Part shown: positions 39,603-47,889 of the stretch, piece after piece
How the letters are laid out: each line of letters starts with the position of its first letter
How positions within the stretch are numbered: position 1 is the stretch's first letter
NCBI RefSeq assembly: GCF_000466425.1
Contig: NZ_KE992152.1
Location: 1 to 64,000, forward strand
DNA: 64,000 nt
From: Capnocytophaga sp. oral taxon 863 str. F0517
GTDB taxonomy: Bacteria > Bacteroidota > Bacteroidia > Flavobacteriales > Flavobacteriaceae
Direction of reading: 5' to 3'
Notes under the pieces: model-generated
Told to the model about the DNA's origin: nothing
Database searches by the model: none
Seen by the model: only the letters and a program-made list of their open reading frames with translations
Made by a program: the position numbers and the translations under genes

Positions 39603-40928
39603 TTACATAAAAGCGATAATCATATATCCCACGATGATGGCTACGATGGTAGCTACAAAGCCAGGGATCTGGAAAGAGTGGTTGAGTACATATTTTCCTA
39701 TTCGAGTGGTACCTGTACGGTCAAAGTTGATCGCAGCCACCACAGTGGGGTAGTTTGGAATAAAGAAATACCCATTAACCGCTGGGAACATAGCCACCAA
39801 GGCAAGCGGAGAGATTCCCAAGCCGAGCGCCAAAGGATAGAGTGTACGTACCGTTGCCGCCTGGCTGAATAAGAAGATAGACATAACAAAGAGAGCCACT
39901 GCAAAAAGGAAAGGATACTGAGTGACGATCTCAGCGATATGCTCTTTGAAAAACTCAATATTGCCATTGAAGTAGGTATCTCCCATCCAGGCAATTCCAA
40001 AGATAGCAATCACAGCCTGCATCCCAGCGATAAAGACAGAGCCTTTGACAGCCTTGTTAATATCAGCCTTAGAGAAGATGAGCATAAGGCCTGCGGTGGC
40101 CATCATTACAATTTCGATGGTCTGGGTCATACCCAACTGTACGAGCTTACCCTCTATCATAAAGGAAGGGCGAAGGCTATCCACCGAACCGAAAAGTACA
40201 ATGGAGAATACCCCCAAAAGGAATATAATTACTGAGGCTTTGGCACGTCGCTGTTCTTCAGGGCTTGGTGCTACTTTTTCACTTTTGTCTTGGCTTAGAA
40301 TGCCTTCCTGTATGCGGCGTAAGTATTCAGGATCTTTTTCCAAGGGGACTCCTACAAAATTGACCGCAATGGCACCTATAATCACCCCGATAAGGGTGGA
40401 GGGGATACATACCATTAGGATATTACCTAAGGTGATTCCTTTGTCTCCTAAAAGCTCTGCCGAGAGCAGGGCGGCTGTAGCTGCCGAGATAGGGCTAGCG
40501 GTAATAGCCTGTTGGGAGGCAATCACCGAGATAGAGAGGGGACGCTCGGGGCGTACCTTGCTATCGGTGGCAATCTCCGAGATAATAGGCAGTAGGGAAT
40601 AGGCAATATGTCCTGTTCCGGAGAATAGGGTAAAGAAATAACACACCACAGGCGCCAAGAAGGTGATCATGGCAGGGTTCTTTCGCAGGATCTTCTCGGC
40701 TATTTTGACCAAATAGTCCAACCCTCCTGCCGCTTGCAGGGTAGCTGCTGCAGTGATTACAGCTACTATAATCAACATCACATCAATAGGTGGGTTGCCA
40801 GGCTTGAGTCCAAAGCCAAAGACCAAGACTCCCATTCCCATCATACCGAAGATACCCAAACCGATACCTCCTACCCTTGCACCAATGAATATAGCGGCAA
40901 GGACAACTAATAATTCCATGTAAATCAT
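39603..40928 (-). CDS. Anaerobic C4-dicarboxylate transporter, DcuA/DcuB family (copy 1)
   Basis: 441 residues (an ATG three codons in is also possible). Hydrophobic throughout, about 10-12 membrane segments. Motifs IGARVGGIGLGIFGMMG, AAGGLDYLVKIAEKILRKNP, TGHIAYSLLPIISEIA, RPLSISVIASQQAITASPISAA and FFIPNYPTVVAAINFDRTGTTRIGK match Dcu antiporters that exchange fumarate, malate or aspartate for succinate. The gene lies near a second Dcu gene and the fumarate reductase/succinate dehydrogenase operon. Head of a dcu-sppA unit with a strong promoter. Confidence 0.94.
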   Translation of the reverse strand: MIYMELLVVLAAIFIGARVGGIGLGIFGMMGMGVLVFGFGLKPGNPPIDVMLIIVAVITAAATLQAAGGLDYLVKIAEKILRKNPAMITFLAPVVCYFFTLFSGTGHIAYSLLPIISEIATDSKVRPERPLSISVIASQQAITASPISAATAALLSAELLGDKGITLGNILMVCIPSTLIGVIIGAIAVNFVGVPLEKDPEYLRRIQEGILSQDKSEKVAPSPEEQRRAKASVIIFLLGVFSIVLFGSVDSLRPSFMIEGKLVQLGMTQTIEIVMMATAGLMLIFSKADINKAVKGSVFIAGMQAVIAIFGIAWMGDTYFNGNIEFFKEHIAEIVTQYPFLFAVALFVMSIFLFSQAATVRTLYPLALGLGISPLALVAMFPAVNGYFFIPNYPTVVAAINFDRTGTTRIGKYVLNHSFQIPGFVATIVAIIVGYMIIAFM

Positions 40929-40960
40929 AGCAATAAATTTAGAGTGCTTTTGTCAAGTGA

Positions 40961-40991
40961 CAAAGATACGAATTAAATGACGAATGACCAA
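40961..40991 (-). promoter_or_regulatory. Promoter (TTG-N20-TATCTTTG) of the first dcu gene
   Basis: On the minus strand, TTG at 40991-40989 and TATCTTTG at 40968-40961. The TTG lies inside a heptanucleotide repeat tract. Confidence 0.7.
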
Positions 40992-41009
40992 TGATTAATG
41001 GTTAATTAT
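40975..41009. repeat. Heptanucleotide repeat, 5 units, between dcu and purK
   Basis: aaatgac, gaatgac, caatgat, taatggt, taattat. It runs into the purK stop codon (TAA on the minus strand) and the two preceding Asn codons. Confidence 0.75.
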
Positions 41010-42174
41010 TAAGGAGAGGCTTATCGCTCACTACTTTAATCGTTTCCTTTACCTTCTGGGCCAGTGAACGGGCTTGTTCTATATCAGGATGGGTAATGGT
41101 GATATGCCCCATTTTCCGGAAAGGGCGTGTTTGTCGCTTTCCATAGATATGAGGGGTTACGCCAGGGAGGGAGAGGACGTCCTCTATATGTTCATACACT
41201 ACATCACCGGCATAGCCTTCTGCCCCTACCAGATTGACCATAACACCGGCTACCTTGCTTTCGGTGCTGCCCAAGGGCAAGTCCAAGATAGCTCTTAGGT
41301 GCTGCTCGAACTGTGAGGTATAGCTCGCCTCAATAGAGTAGTGGCCTGAGTTGTGAGGACGAGGGGCCACCTCATTGACCCATATCTCTCCCTCTTTGGT
41401 TAGGAATAGCTCTACCGCTAAAAGGCCTATGCTGCCAAAGGCTTGGGCTACCTCAAGGGCTATCTGGCGCGCTTTCTGGCTGATAGCCTCTGGGATACGA
41501 GCCGGACAAAGTACATATTCCACCTGATTGGCTTCGGGGTGGAACTCCATTTCTACCACAGGGTAGGTAGCCACTTCTCCCTTGGGGCTACGGGCAACAA
41601 TCACGGCTAGCTCCTTGTCGATATCGGCACAGACTTCGGCTATGCAAGCCCCTTCGGGGAGTGCTTGTAGGTCTTGTGCGGAGCGAACAATCTTAACGCC
41701 ATTGCCATCATAGCCGAAACGGGTACTTTTCCATACAAAAGGATATGTCCAGCGGCCTTCTGTGACCGCAGTGGCCAAAAGGGTAGGGGAGTCAAAGGCT
41801 TCAAAAGGAGCCGTAGGGATCTCATGTTCTCTATAGAAAACTTTTTGGGAACCCTTGTCCTGTATGATGCGCAAGCTCTTAGGGGTGGGATATACCTTGA
41901 CCCTTTCACGCTCCAGCTGCTCAAGGGCATCTACATTGACATTCTCTATTTCAAAGGTAACCAGATCAGCCTGTTTGCCAAATTGGTATACAGTATCGAA
42001 GTCCATCAGGTCACCCTGAGAAAAAGCATGACAGCCAAAGCGAGCGGGCGCCTCCCGACTGGGATCAAGCACGATAGTGCGAATATCATATTTGAGGGTC
42101 TCACTAAGGAGCATCTTTCCCAGTTGCCCCCCACCGAGGATCCCTAAGGTGAAATCAGTAGAAAAATAAGACAT
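41002..42174 (-). CDS. purK: 5-(carboxyamino)imidazole ribonucleotide synthase
   Basis: 390 residues. ATP-grasp enzyme: LGILGGGQLGKMLLSE at the N-terminus, QDKGSQKVFYREHEIPTAPF, WKSTRFGYDGNGVKI, EVCADIDKELAVI and VNEVAPRPHNSGHYSIEA. Uses ATP and bicarbonate to carboxylate AIR in purine synthesis. The final two Asn codons and stop overlap a heptamer repeat. Leader region upstream is long and contains a tiny open frame. Confidence 0.96.
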   Translation of the reverse strand: MSYFSTDFTLGILGGGQLGKMLLSETLKYDIRTIVLDPSREAPARFGCHAFSQGDLMDFDTVYQFGKQADLVTFEIENVNVDALEQLERERVKVYPTPKSLRIIQDKGSQKVFYREHEIPTAPFEAFDSPTLLATAVTEGRWTYPFVWKSTRFGYDGNGVKIVRSAQDLQALPEGACIAEVCADIDKELAVIVARSPKGEVATYPVVEMEFHPEANQVEYVLCPARIPEAISQKARQIALEVAQAFGSIGLLAVELFLTKEGEIWVNEVAPRPHNSGHYSIEASYTSQFEQHLRAILDLPLGSTESKVAGVMVNLVGAEGYAGDVVYEHIEDVLSLPGVTPHIYGKRQTRPFRKMGHITITHPDIEQARSLAQKVKETIKVVSDKPLLNN

Positions 42175-42177
42175 TTT

Positions 42178-42212
42178 TTAATGGTTAATGATTAATAGTC
42201 AATGATCAATGA
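42178..42212. repeat. Heptanucleotide repeat, 5 units, upstream of purK
   Basis: ttaatgg, ttaatga, ttaatag, tcaatga, tcaatga. It lies 4 bases upstream of the purK start codon, so it would be the 5' leader of the purK mRNA. Confidence 0.8.
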
Positions 42213-42216
42213 ATTT

Positions 42217-42264
42217 TTAGTGAGCTGCCTTGTTTCTAATTTTTTGTATTACAGTCTCTTTCAT
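42217..42264 (-). CDS. Possible 15-codon leader ORF upstream of purK
   Basis: The minus strand has ATG at 42264 and a short frame MKETVIQKIRNKAAH with stop at 42217, between a promoter element (42311-42318) and purK. Basic, helix-prone. There is no independent evidence that it is translated, and a 15-codon frame can occur by chance. Confidence 0.2.
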   Translation of the reverse strand: MKETVIQKIRNKAAH

Positions 42265-42310
42265 TGTTTTATTAGTTTATTTTAGTCGGAATAATTCCTT
42301 ATTTTCCCGA

Positions 42311-42318
42311 CAAAGATA
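42311..42318 (-). promoter_or_regulatory. Promoter -7 element (TATCTTTG) for purK
   Basis: TATCTTTG on the minus strand. A second possible element, TATATTTG, lies further up at 42364-42371. Neither has a clear TTG at -33. The purK leader would be about 130 bases. Confidence 0.5.
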
Positions 42319-42497
42319 ATTTGTAACTTTCTCCTTAAAGAGGCAGTCTGTAAAATGACTTTGCAAATATACGAAATTATACCTAGATGTGGTATTTTTC
42401 TTGGTCTATTTTTTATTGCCTATTTAAAAAGAGGGCTTTATCGTTTTCTATGTTGAAAAAAATGTAGTGTAGGCATGAAAAAAACTTATTTTTTGTT
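42319..42497. other. Divergent purK/dcu intergenic region
   Basis: The gene-free stretch from 42175 to 42633 holds the heptamer tract, the tiny frame and the promoters listed separately. In this middle part I see only AT-rich sequence, one alternative minus-strand element (TATATTTG at 42364-42371) and the segment GAGGCAGTCTGTAAAATG near 42339, which resembles the start of some insertion-sequence terminal repeats but has no partner or transposase. Confidence 0.4.
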
Positions 42498-42527
42498 TTG
42501 TGGTTTTAAGGAAAAAAAATATCTTTG
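42498..42527 (+). promoter_or_regulatory. Promoter (TTG-N19-TATCTTTG) of the second dcu gene
   Basis: TTG at 42498-42500 and TATCTTTG at 42520-42527. The leader before the ATG at 42634 is about 100 bases. Confidence 0.7.
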
Positions 42528-42633
42528 CGAAAAATTAAAGGATAGCCACCTAAGTCGTTTGATGGAAATATAGTGTCTTTTTGGGCAGAGGAGTGGCTTG
42601 ACCAAATTGCAGAAAAGTATAATTTATATTGCT

Positions 42634-44010
42634 ATGAACACTTATGTATTAGTTTTAGAATTTCTGTTCCTCTTGGGGATGCTCTATGCAGGGAGCCGCT
42701 ATGGAGGAATAGGATTGGGTGTTGTCTCCGGTATTGGGCTGGTGATAGAGGTATTTGTCTTTCGAATGCCTCCTGCTTCGGCACCTATTGAGGTGATGCT
42801 CATTATTTTAGCAGTGGTGACCTGTGCTTCTATCTTGGAGGCGGCAGGGGGACTGAAATTCATGCTCCAAGTAGCTGAGCGGATTCTGCGAAAGAATCCT
42901 AAGCAGATTACCTTCCTGGGGCCTATTGCCACTTATATGCTGACCTTTATGCTCGGAACAGGGCATGCGGTGTACTCTATCATGCCGATTATTGGGGACA
43001 TCGCACTGAAGAACAAAATTCGCCCCGAACGGCCTATGGCAGCAGCCTCCATTGCATCACAATTGGCCTTGACAGCCAGCCCTATCTCGGCAGTGGTAAC
43101 TGTGTATTTGGGCAAGGAGCTTTTGGATCTCTTCCACTTGCAAGGAGGTGCGAACCTGACACTGCTGAATATACTTTCAGTAACCTTCCCTGCTACCTTT
43201 TTAGGGATGCTAGCCATGTCTCTCTACAGTCTTCGTCGTGGCAAGGAACTGGAGAATGATCCTGAATACCAACGTCGCTTGCAGGATCCTACTTACCGTG
43301 AACAGATTCTCAACAGTACCAAAACAACTCTAAACGAAATTATTCCCCAACATTCTAAGAATGCGGTATACATCTTCCTTTCTTCTATTTTGGTCATAGT
43401 AATCTTAGCGCTTTATCCTGAAATTCGTACCTTTGATATAATCAAAGATGGAGTAGCTAAGGCCACTCAGGTACCGATGGGGGTTATTATCCAAATGGTG
43501 ATGCTCTGTTTTGGGGGAATTATCTTGATTACTTGTAAAACACCGGTGAAGTTGGTGCCTGAGGGTGTGGTATTCAAGTCCGGTATGGTTGCTTGTGTGG
43601 CCATTTTTGGGATTGCTTGGATGAGTGATACTTACTTCTCCTATGCTATGCCATACTTCAAGGAAGGAATTACCTCTATGGTACAGGCTTATCCTTGGAC
43701 ATTCATCTTTGCTCTTTTTGCTGTGTCCGTGGTGATCAATAGCCAAGCGGCTACCGCTAAGATGATGCTTCCGGTGGCCATCGCTATGGGACTTCCAGTG
43801 CCTCTTCTGATAGGAATCATGCCGGCTACTTATGCTTATTTCTTCATTCCTAACTATCCTTCGGATATTGCAACGGTCAATTTTGACCCTACAGGCACCA
43901 CCAAGATTGGGAAGTATTACTTCAACCACAGCTTTATGGTACCAGGGCTTGTAGCGGTTACCACCTCATGTTTGGTAGGTATAGGTTTGGCCGAGATACT
44001 TATCCGATAA
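42634..44010 (+). CDS. Anaerobic C4-dicarboxylate transporter, DcuA/DcuB family (copy 2)
   Basis: 458 residues from the ATG at 42634; a TTG at 42598 opens the same frame but is less typical. Motifs GSRYGGIGLGVVSGIG, AAGGLKFMLQVAERILRKNP, TGHAVYSIMPIIGDIA, RPMAAASIASQLALTASPISAV and FFIPNYPSDIATVNFDPTGTTKIGK align with the first Dcu copy, which lies about 1.7 kb away in the opposite orientation. It is a paralog and not a recent duplicate. Two copies suggest different direction or regulation (uptake versus exchange). Confidence 0.94.
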   Translation: MNTYVLVLEFLFLLGMLYAGSRYGGIGLGVVSGIGLVIEVFVFRMPPASAPIEVMLIILAVVTCASILEAAGGLKFMLQVAERILRKNPKQITFLGPIATYMLTFMLGTGHAVYSIMPIIGDIALKNKIRPERPMAAASIASQLALTASPISAVVTVYLGKELLDLFHLQGGANLTLLNILSVTFPATFLGMLAMSLYSLRRGKELENDPEYQRRLQDPTYREQILNSTKTTLNEIIPQHSKNAVYIFLSSILVIVILALYPEIRTFDIIKDGVAKATQVPMGVIIQMVMLCFGGIILITCKTPVKLVPEGVVFKSGMVACVAIFGIAWMSDTYFSYAMPYFKEGITSMVQAYPWTFIFALFAVSVVINSQAATAKMMLPVAIAMGLPVPLLIGIMPATYAYFFIPNYPSDIATVNFDPTGTTKIGKYYFNHSFMVPGLVAVTTSCLVGIGLAEILIR

Positions 44011-44046
44011 AAAACCAAGTATGTATTTTCATTAAGCCTTTAAGGC

Positions 44047-44079
44047 AATAGGGGAGCTTTCAGAGTTCCCCTATTTTTA
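44047..44079 (+). terminator. Terminator of the second dcu gene
   Basis: Stem AATAGGGGA / TCCCCTATT with an 11-base loop, followed by TTTA. It lies 37 bases after the stop codon. Confidence 0.8.
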
Positions 44080-44102
44080 TGGTCTAAAGGCAAGTATATC
44101 TA

Positions 44103-44136
44103 AAAAAACTGCCTCAAAACCTAAGGCTTGAGGCAG
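44103..44136 (-). terminator. Terminator of the Sdh/Frd operon
   Basis: On the minus strand, stem CTGCCTCAA / TTGAGGCAG followed by T7. Two adjacent, opposite terminators separate the convergent dcu and Sdh/Frd genes. Confidence 0.88.
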
Positions 44137-44140
44137 CTTG

Positions 44141-44175
44141 ATTAACAAATTAGCAAATAGATTGTTGGCAAATTA
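44141..44175. repeat. Heptamer-like tract after the Sdh/Frd operon
   Basis: attaaca, aattagc, aaataga, ttgttgg, caaatta. Similar in wording to the hairpin before argS. It ends at the stop codon of the iron-sulfur subunit gene. Confidence 0.5.
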
Positions 44176-44925
44176 TTTAATACTTGCTTTGAGATATTCG
44201 CGATTGAGTCGGGCGATGTTCTCCAAGGAGATACCCTTAGGACATTCTACCTCGCAGGCTCCGGTATTGGTACAGTTACCAAAGCCTTCGTGTTCCATTT
44301 GATTTACCATGTTAAGTACACGCTCGGTGGCTTCTACTCTACCTTGAGGAAGGAGAGCGAACTGGGATACTTTGGCAGCCACAAAGAGCATTGCTGAAGA
44401 GTTCTTACAAGTGGCTACGCAAGCGCCACATCCGATACATGCAGCGGCATCCATGGAGCGGTCGGCATCGTACTTAGGGATAGGGATAGCATTGGCATCC
44501 TGAGTATTACCAGAGGTATTAACAGAGATATAACCACCAGCTTGTTGGATACGTTCGAAGGCACTTCTATCGACCATAAGGTCTTTGATGACAGGGAAGG
44601 CAGTAGCACGCCAAGGTTCGATGGTGATGGTGTCACCGTCCTTAAACATACGCATATGCAGCTGGCAGGTAGTTATACCACGGTCAGGCCCATGCGCCTC
44701 TCCATTGATAAAGAGGGAACACATCCCACAAATACCTTCACGGCAATCGTGGTCGAAGGCTACCGGTTCTTCACCTTTTTCGATGAGTTGTTCGTTGAGA
44801 ATATCCAGCATTTCCAAAAAAGACATATGATCGGAAATGTTATTGACTTTATATTCTACCATGCGACCTTTTGATTTGGCATCTTTTTGTCGCCATATTT
44901 TGAGAGTAAGATTCATTGTTGACAT
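44173..44925 (-). CDS. sdhB: Succinate dehydrogenase/fumarate reductase iron-sulfur subunit
   Basis: 250 residues from the ATG at 44925, which lies 7 bases after the flavoprotein gene; the frame extends further upstream but would overlap that gene. Cys clusters: [12 protein letters not shown] for the 2Fe-2S centre, [11 protein letters not shown] for 4Fe-4S and [12 protein letters not shown] for 3Fe-4S. Passes electrons between the flavoprotein and the cytochrome b subunit. Given two Dcu carriers nearby, fumarate reduction with succinate release is the likely main direction. Confidence 0.95.
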   Translation of the reverse strand: MSTMNLTLKIWRQKDAKSKGRMVEYKVNNISDHMSFLEMLDILNEQLIEKGEEPVAFDHDCREGICGMCSLFINGEAHGPDRGITTCQLHMRMFKDGDTITIEPWRATAFPVIKDLMVDRSAFERIQQAGGYISVNTSGNTQDANAIPIPKYDADRSMDAAACIGCGACVATCKNSSAMLFVAAKVSQFALLPQGRVEATERVLNMVNQMEHEGFGNCTNTGACEVECPKGISLENIARLNREYLKASIK

Positions 44926-44932
44926 ATGACTA

Positions 44933-46960
44933 CTATTTGTAACTACGTTGTTTAAGTTCAATATCTTTGAATTCGAGTTTTTCCTTGTGGAGCACCTCTT
45001 CGCTAGGGTTGTAAGTATTGACGATTTCTTTAGGATCACCAGTGTACTGCCAAGCGGCTACGTAGGCGTAATTTACGTCGTCACGGAGGGCTTCACCTTC
45101 GGGAGTTTGATACTCTTCACGGAAGTGACCACCGCAGGACTCATTGCGTTCGAGGGCATCTTTGGCGAAAAGCTCACCAAGCTCTAGGAAGTCGGCTACA
45201 CGGTTGGCTTTTTCTAGCTCCACGTTCATGCCGGTGAGTTCTCCAGGGACTTTTACATCACGCCAGAACTCTTCACGGATTTCACGAATTTCTTTGATGG
45301 CTTCCTTGAGGCCTTTTTCGTTACGAGCCATACCTACTTTGTCCCACATTACTTTGCCGAGTTTTTTGTGGAAGTAATCTACAGAATGGGTTCCTTTGTT
45401 GTTGATAAAGTAAGCCAAACGTTCTTTTACCACTCTTTCGGCTTCGTCAAATTCAGGGGTGTTGGTAGGTATTTTTCCAGTACGGATATCGGCAGCGAGG
45501 TAGTCACCGATGGTGTAAGGCAATACGAAGTATCCGTCGGCTAGTCCTTGCATAAGGGCAGAAGCTCCCAAGCGGTTAGCCCCATGGTCGGAGAAGTTGG
45601 CCTCTCCGATGGCATAAAGGCCAGGTACAGTAGTCATTAGGTTGTAATCCACCCAAATACCACCCATGGTGTAGTGGGTAGCTGGATAGATCATCATTGG
45701 GGTTTTGTAAGGGTTTTCTGCTACGATTTTTTCATACATTTGGAAGAGGTTACCATACTTAGCGGCAACGATTTGCTCACCGCGTTTGGTGACTTCTTCT
45801 TTGGTAGGCTCTACCCCGTGGATTTTACATTGTTCCTTACCATAACGCTCAATGGCGGAGGCAAAGTCGAGGTAAACAGCTTCACCAGTTTCATTAACTC
45901 CATACCCTGCATCACAACGTTCTTTAGCAGCACGAGAGGCTACGTCACGAGGCACGAGGTTACCGAAGGCTGGGTAGCGGCGTTCCAAGTAGTAATCACG
46001 ATCTTCTTCGGGTATTTCAGTAGGTTTTTTACGTTTTTCACGAATAGCGATTGCATCCTCCATTTTTTTAGGTACCCAGATACGTCCGTCGTTACGTAAA
46101 GACTCGGACATCAAGGTAAGTTTGGACTGATAGTCACCAGAGCGAGGGATACAAGTAGGGTGAATTTGGGTAAAACAAGGGTTGGCAAAGAAAGCACCTT
46201 TTTTGTGTACTTTCCAAGCAGCAGAGGCGTTACAGCCCATGGCGTTGGTAGAGAGGAAATATACATTACCATATCCACCGGAGGCGATTACTACCGCGTG
46301 AGCAGAGTGGCGTTCTATTTCTCCTGTGACAAGGTTACGAGCGATGATGCCACGTGCCTTACCGTCCACAATAACTACATCCATCATCTCATGGCGGTTG
46401 TACATGTCTATCTTACCACGAGCGATTTGTCGGTTCATAGCCGCATAAGCACCCAAAAGGAGCTGTTGCCCGGTTTGTCCTTTGGCATAGAAGGTACGTG
46501 ATACGAGTACCCCCCCGAAGGAGCGGTTGTCGAGTAATCCACCGTAGTCACGAGCAAAAGGAACCCCTTGCGCCACACATTGGTCGATGATGTTTCCAGA
46601 AACTTCTGCCAAGCGGTATACATTAGCTTCGCGGGCACGGTAGTCACCTCCTTTTACGGTATCGTAGAAGAGGCGATAGTTGGAGTCGCCATCTCCCATA
46701 TAGTTTTTAGCAGCGTTGATCCCTCCTTGCGCGGCGATAGAGTGCGCACGACGAGGAGAATCTTGGTAAGCAAAGGCCTTTACATTGTACCCGAGCTCGG
46801 CAAGGGTAGCAGCAGCAGAGCCCCCAGCCAGTCCTGTTCCTACCACGATAATGTCAATATTACGTTTGTTGGCAGGGTTTACAAGATTGATATGATCTTT
46901 ATATTTAGTCCATTTGTCCGCTATAGGGCCTTCTGGTATTTTAGAATCTAATGTACTCAT
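44933..46960 (-). CDS. sdhA: Succinate dehydrogenase/fumarate reductase flavoprotein subunit
   Basis: 675 residues, the long form seen in Bacteroidota and epsilon-proteobacteria-type complexes. FAD-binding [19 protein letters not shown], the flavinylation region [12 protein letters not shown], catalytic [20 protein letters not shown] with the active-site Arg/His set, and the [18 protein letters not shown]-terminal FAD region. Acts at the cytoplasmic side, interconverting succinate and fumarate. 4 bases separate it from the upstream cytochrome b gene. Confidence 0.95.
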   Translation of the reverse strand: MSTLDSKIPEGPIADKWTKYKDHINLVNPANKRNIDIIVVGTGLAGGSAAATLAELGYNVKAFAYQDSPRRAHSIAAQGGINAAKNYMGDGDSNYRLFYDTVKGGDYRAREANVYRLAEVSGNIIDQCVAQGVPFARDYGGLLDNRSFGGVLVSRTFYAKGQTGQQLLLGAYAAMNRQIARGKIDMYNRHEMMDVVIVDGKARGIIARNLVTGEIERHSAHAVVIASGGYGNVYFLSTNAMGCNASAAWKVHKKGAFFANPCFTQIHPTCIPRSGDYQSKLTLMSESLRNDGRIWVPKKMEDAIAIREKRKKPTEIPEEDRDYYLERRYPAFGNLVPRDVASRAAKERCDAGYGVNETGEAVYLDFASAIERYGKEQCKIHGVEPTKEEVTKRGEQIVAAKYGNLFQMYEKIVAENPYKTPMMIYPATHYTMGGIWVDYNLMTTVPGLYAIGEANFSDHGANRLGASALMQGLADGYFVLPYTIGDYLAADIRTGKIPTNTPEFDEAERVVKERLAYFINNKGTHSVDYFHKKLGKVMWDKVGMARNEKGLKEAIKEIREIREEFWRDVKVPGELTGMNVELEKANRVADFLELGELFAKDALERNESCGGHFREEYQTPEGEALRDDVNYAYVAAWQYTGDPKEIVNTYNPSEEVLHKEKLEFKDIELKQRSYK

Positions 46961-46964
46961 GGTA

Positions 46965-47636
46965 TTAAACTGTTAAATGTTTTACAAAATGGAAAAGGGC
47001 AACAAAGATAAAGCCTCCACAGATGATGTAGGAATACCAATTGCCAAGACTGCTGATAAGTTTTTTGCGTTTGTCATCCTTTAGACCTACAGATTGGAAG
47101 GCGGATTGGAAGCCATGGAGCAAGTGCAAGCACAAGAATACGAAGCAAAGTACATAGATTCCTACACGTACAGGGCTATGGAATCTTTCTACGAGTTCCC
47201 CATAGTAGCGGGTTTCATCGGCTGGGAGCGCTTCTATATACTTGTAGTTCATCTCAGGCGCCCAAAAGTCAAACAAGTGTAGTGCTAAGAAGCCAAGAAT
47301 CACCATCCCGGTGATAGCCATGTTTCGGGACATCCAAGAGGCGTTGGCAGCCCCATTGTAGCTGTAATAAGGCTCACTACCACGAGCTTTTTTGTTTTGC
47401 AACTCCAAAACAAAGCCCATCACAAAGTGGAAGATAACCCCAACAAGGAGTACAGGTTGCATGGCAAACTGTATCAGAGGGTTGGTTCCCATGAAGTGAG
47501 AGAGCATGTTGAAGGTGCTCGGACTTAACACCGACATAAAGTTCACTGCTAAGTGAATCACTAAGAAAATGATGAGAAAAAATGCCGAAAGTGCCATCGC
47601 CACTTTTCTCGCAACGGAAGTTTTAAATATTTGCAT
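46965..47636 (-). CDS. sdhC: Succinate dehydrogenase/fumarate reductase cytochrome b subunit
   Basis: 223 residues with five membrane segments (about 13-35, 60-80, 105-125, 155-178, 195-220), matching the dihaem cytochrome b558 type. Candidate haem-ligand histidines are in [39 protein letters not shown] and [10 protein letters not shown]. Anchors the complex and exchanges electrons with menaquinone. First gene of the sdhCAB operon, with a good promoter. Confidence 0.93.
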   Translation of the reverse strand: MQIFKTSVARKVAMALSAFFLIIFLVIHLAVNFMSVLSPSTFNMLSHFMGTNPLIQFAMQPVLLVGVIFHFVMGFVLELQNKKARGSEPYYSYNGAANASWMSRNMAITGMVILGFLALHLFDFWAPEMNYKYIEALPADETRYYGELVERFHSPVRVGIYVLCFVFLCLHLLHGFQSAFQSVGLKDDKRKKLISSLGNWYSYIICGGFIFVALFHFVKHLTV

Positions 47637-47692
47637 ATCCTTAAAAATAAGTTCCTAAAAATGATTGAATTGCCTAAAAAACTTTAGTGCCA

Positions 47693-47723
47693 CAAAGATA
47701 CGAATATTTGCTTTTTTTCACAA
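47693..47723 (-). promoter_or_regulatory. Promoter (TTG-N20-TATCTTTG) of the sdhCAB operon
   Basis: On the minus strand, TTG at 47723-47721 and TATCTTTG at 47700-47693. The leader is about 50 bases. Confidence 0.75.
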
Positions 47724-47770
47724 CTAAAACAGAGAAAATATTGTAATTTATAGTTAGTTTAAATTAGGTA

Positions 47771-47838
47771 AAAGTGAAGTGTGAAAAATGAAAGGGAGGT
47801 AATTTTTCACTATTCACTTTTCACTATTCACTAAAAAG
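47771..47838. repeat. Inverted heptanucleotide tracts between sdhC and mfd
   Basis: Left arm aaagtga, agtgtga, aaaatga; right arm ttttcac, tattcac, ttttcac, tattcac, taaaaag. The two arms are complementary and can fold into a hairpin of 15-20 imperfect pairs. It ends 3 bases before the mfd -7 element. Confidence 0.8.
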
Positions 47839-47841
47839 TCG

Positions 47842-47849
47842 TACTTTTG
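47842..47849 (+). promoter_or_regulatory. Promoter -7 element (TACTTTTG) of mfd
   Basis: TACTTTTG on the plus strand, 40 bases before the mfd ATG. The -33 position falls inside the heptamer repeat and lacks TTG. Confidence 0.55.
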
Positions 47850-47889
47850 CCACACTCTAAGAAATTAGAAGTGAAGATAGAGAAAAATA

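Noticed and set aside
42339-42372. Segment GAGGCAGTCTGTAAAATG resembling an insertion-sequence terminal repeat
   Set aside because: No inverted partner, target duplication or transposase fragment was found nearby, so it stays a loose resemblance.
44926-45039. Longer start for the iron-sulfur subunit
   Set aside because: It would overlap the flavoprotein gene 3' end by over 100 bases; the ATG at 44925 gives the normal family length.
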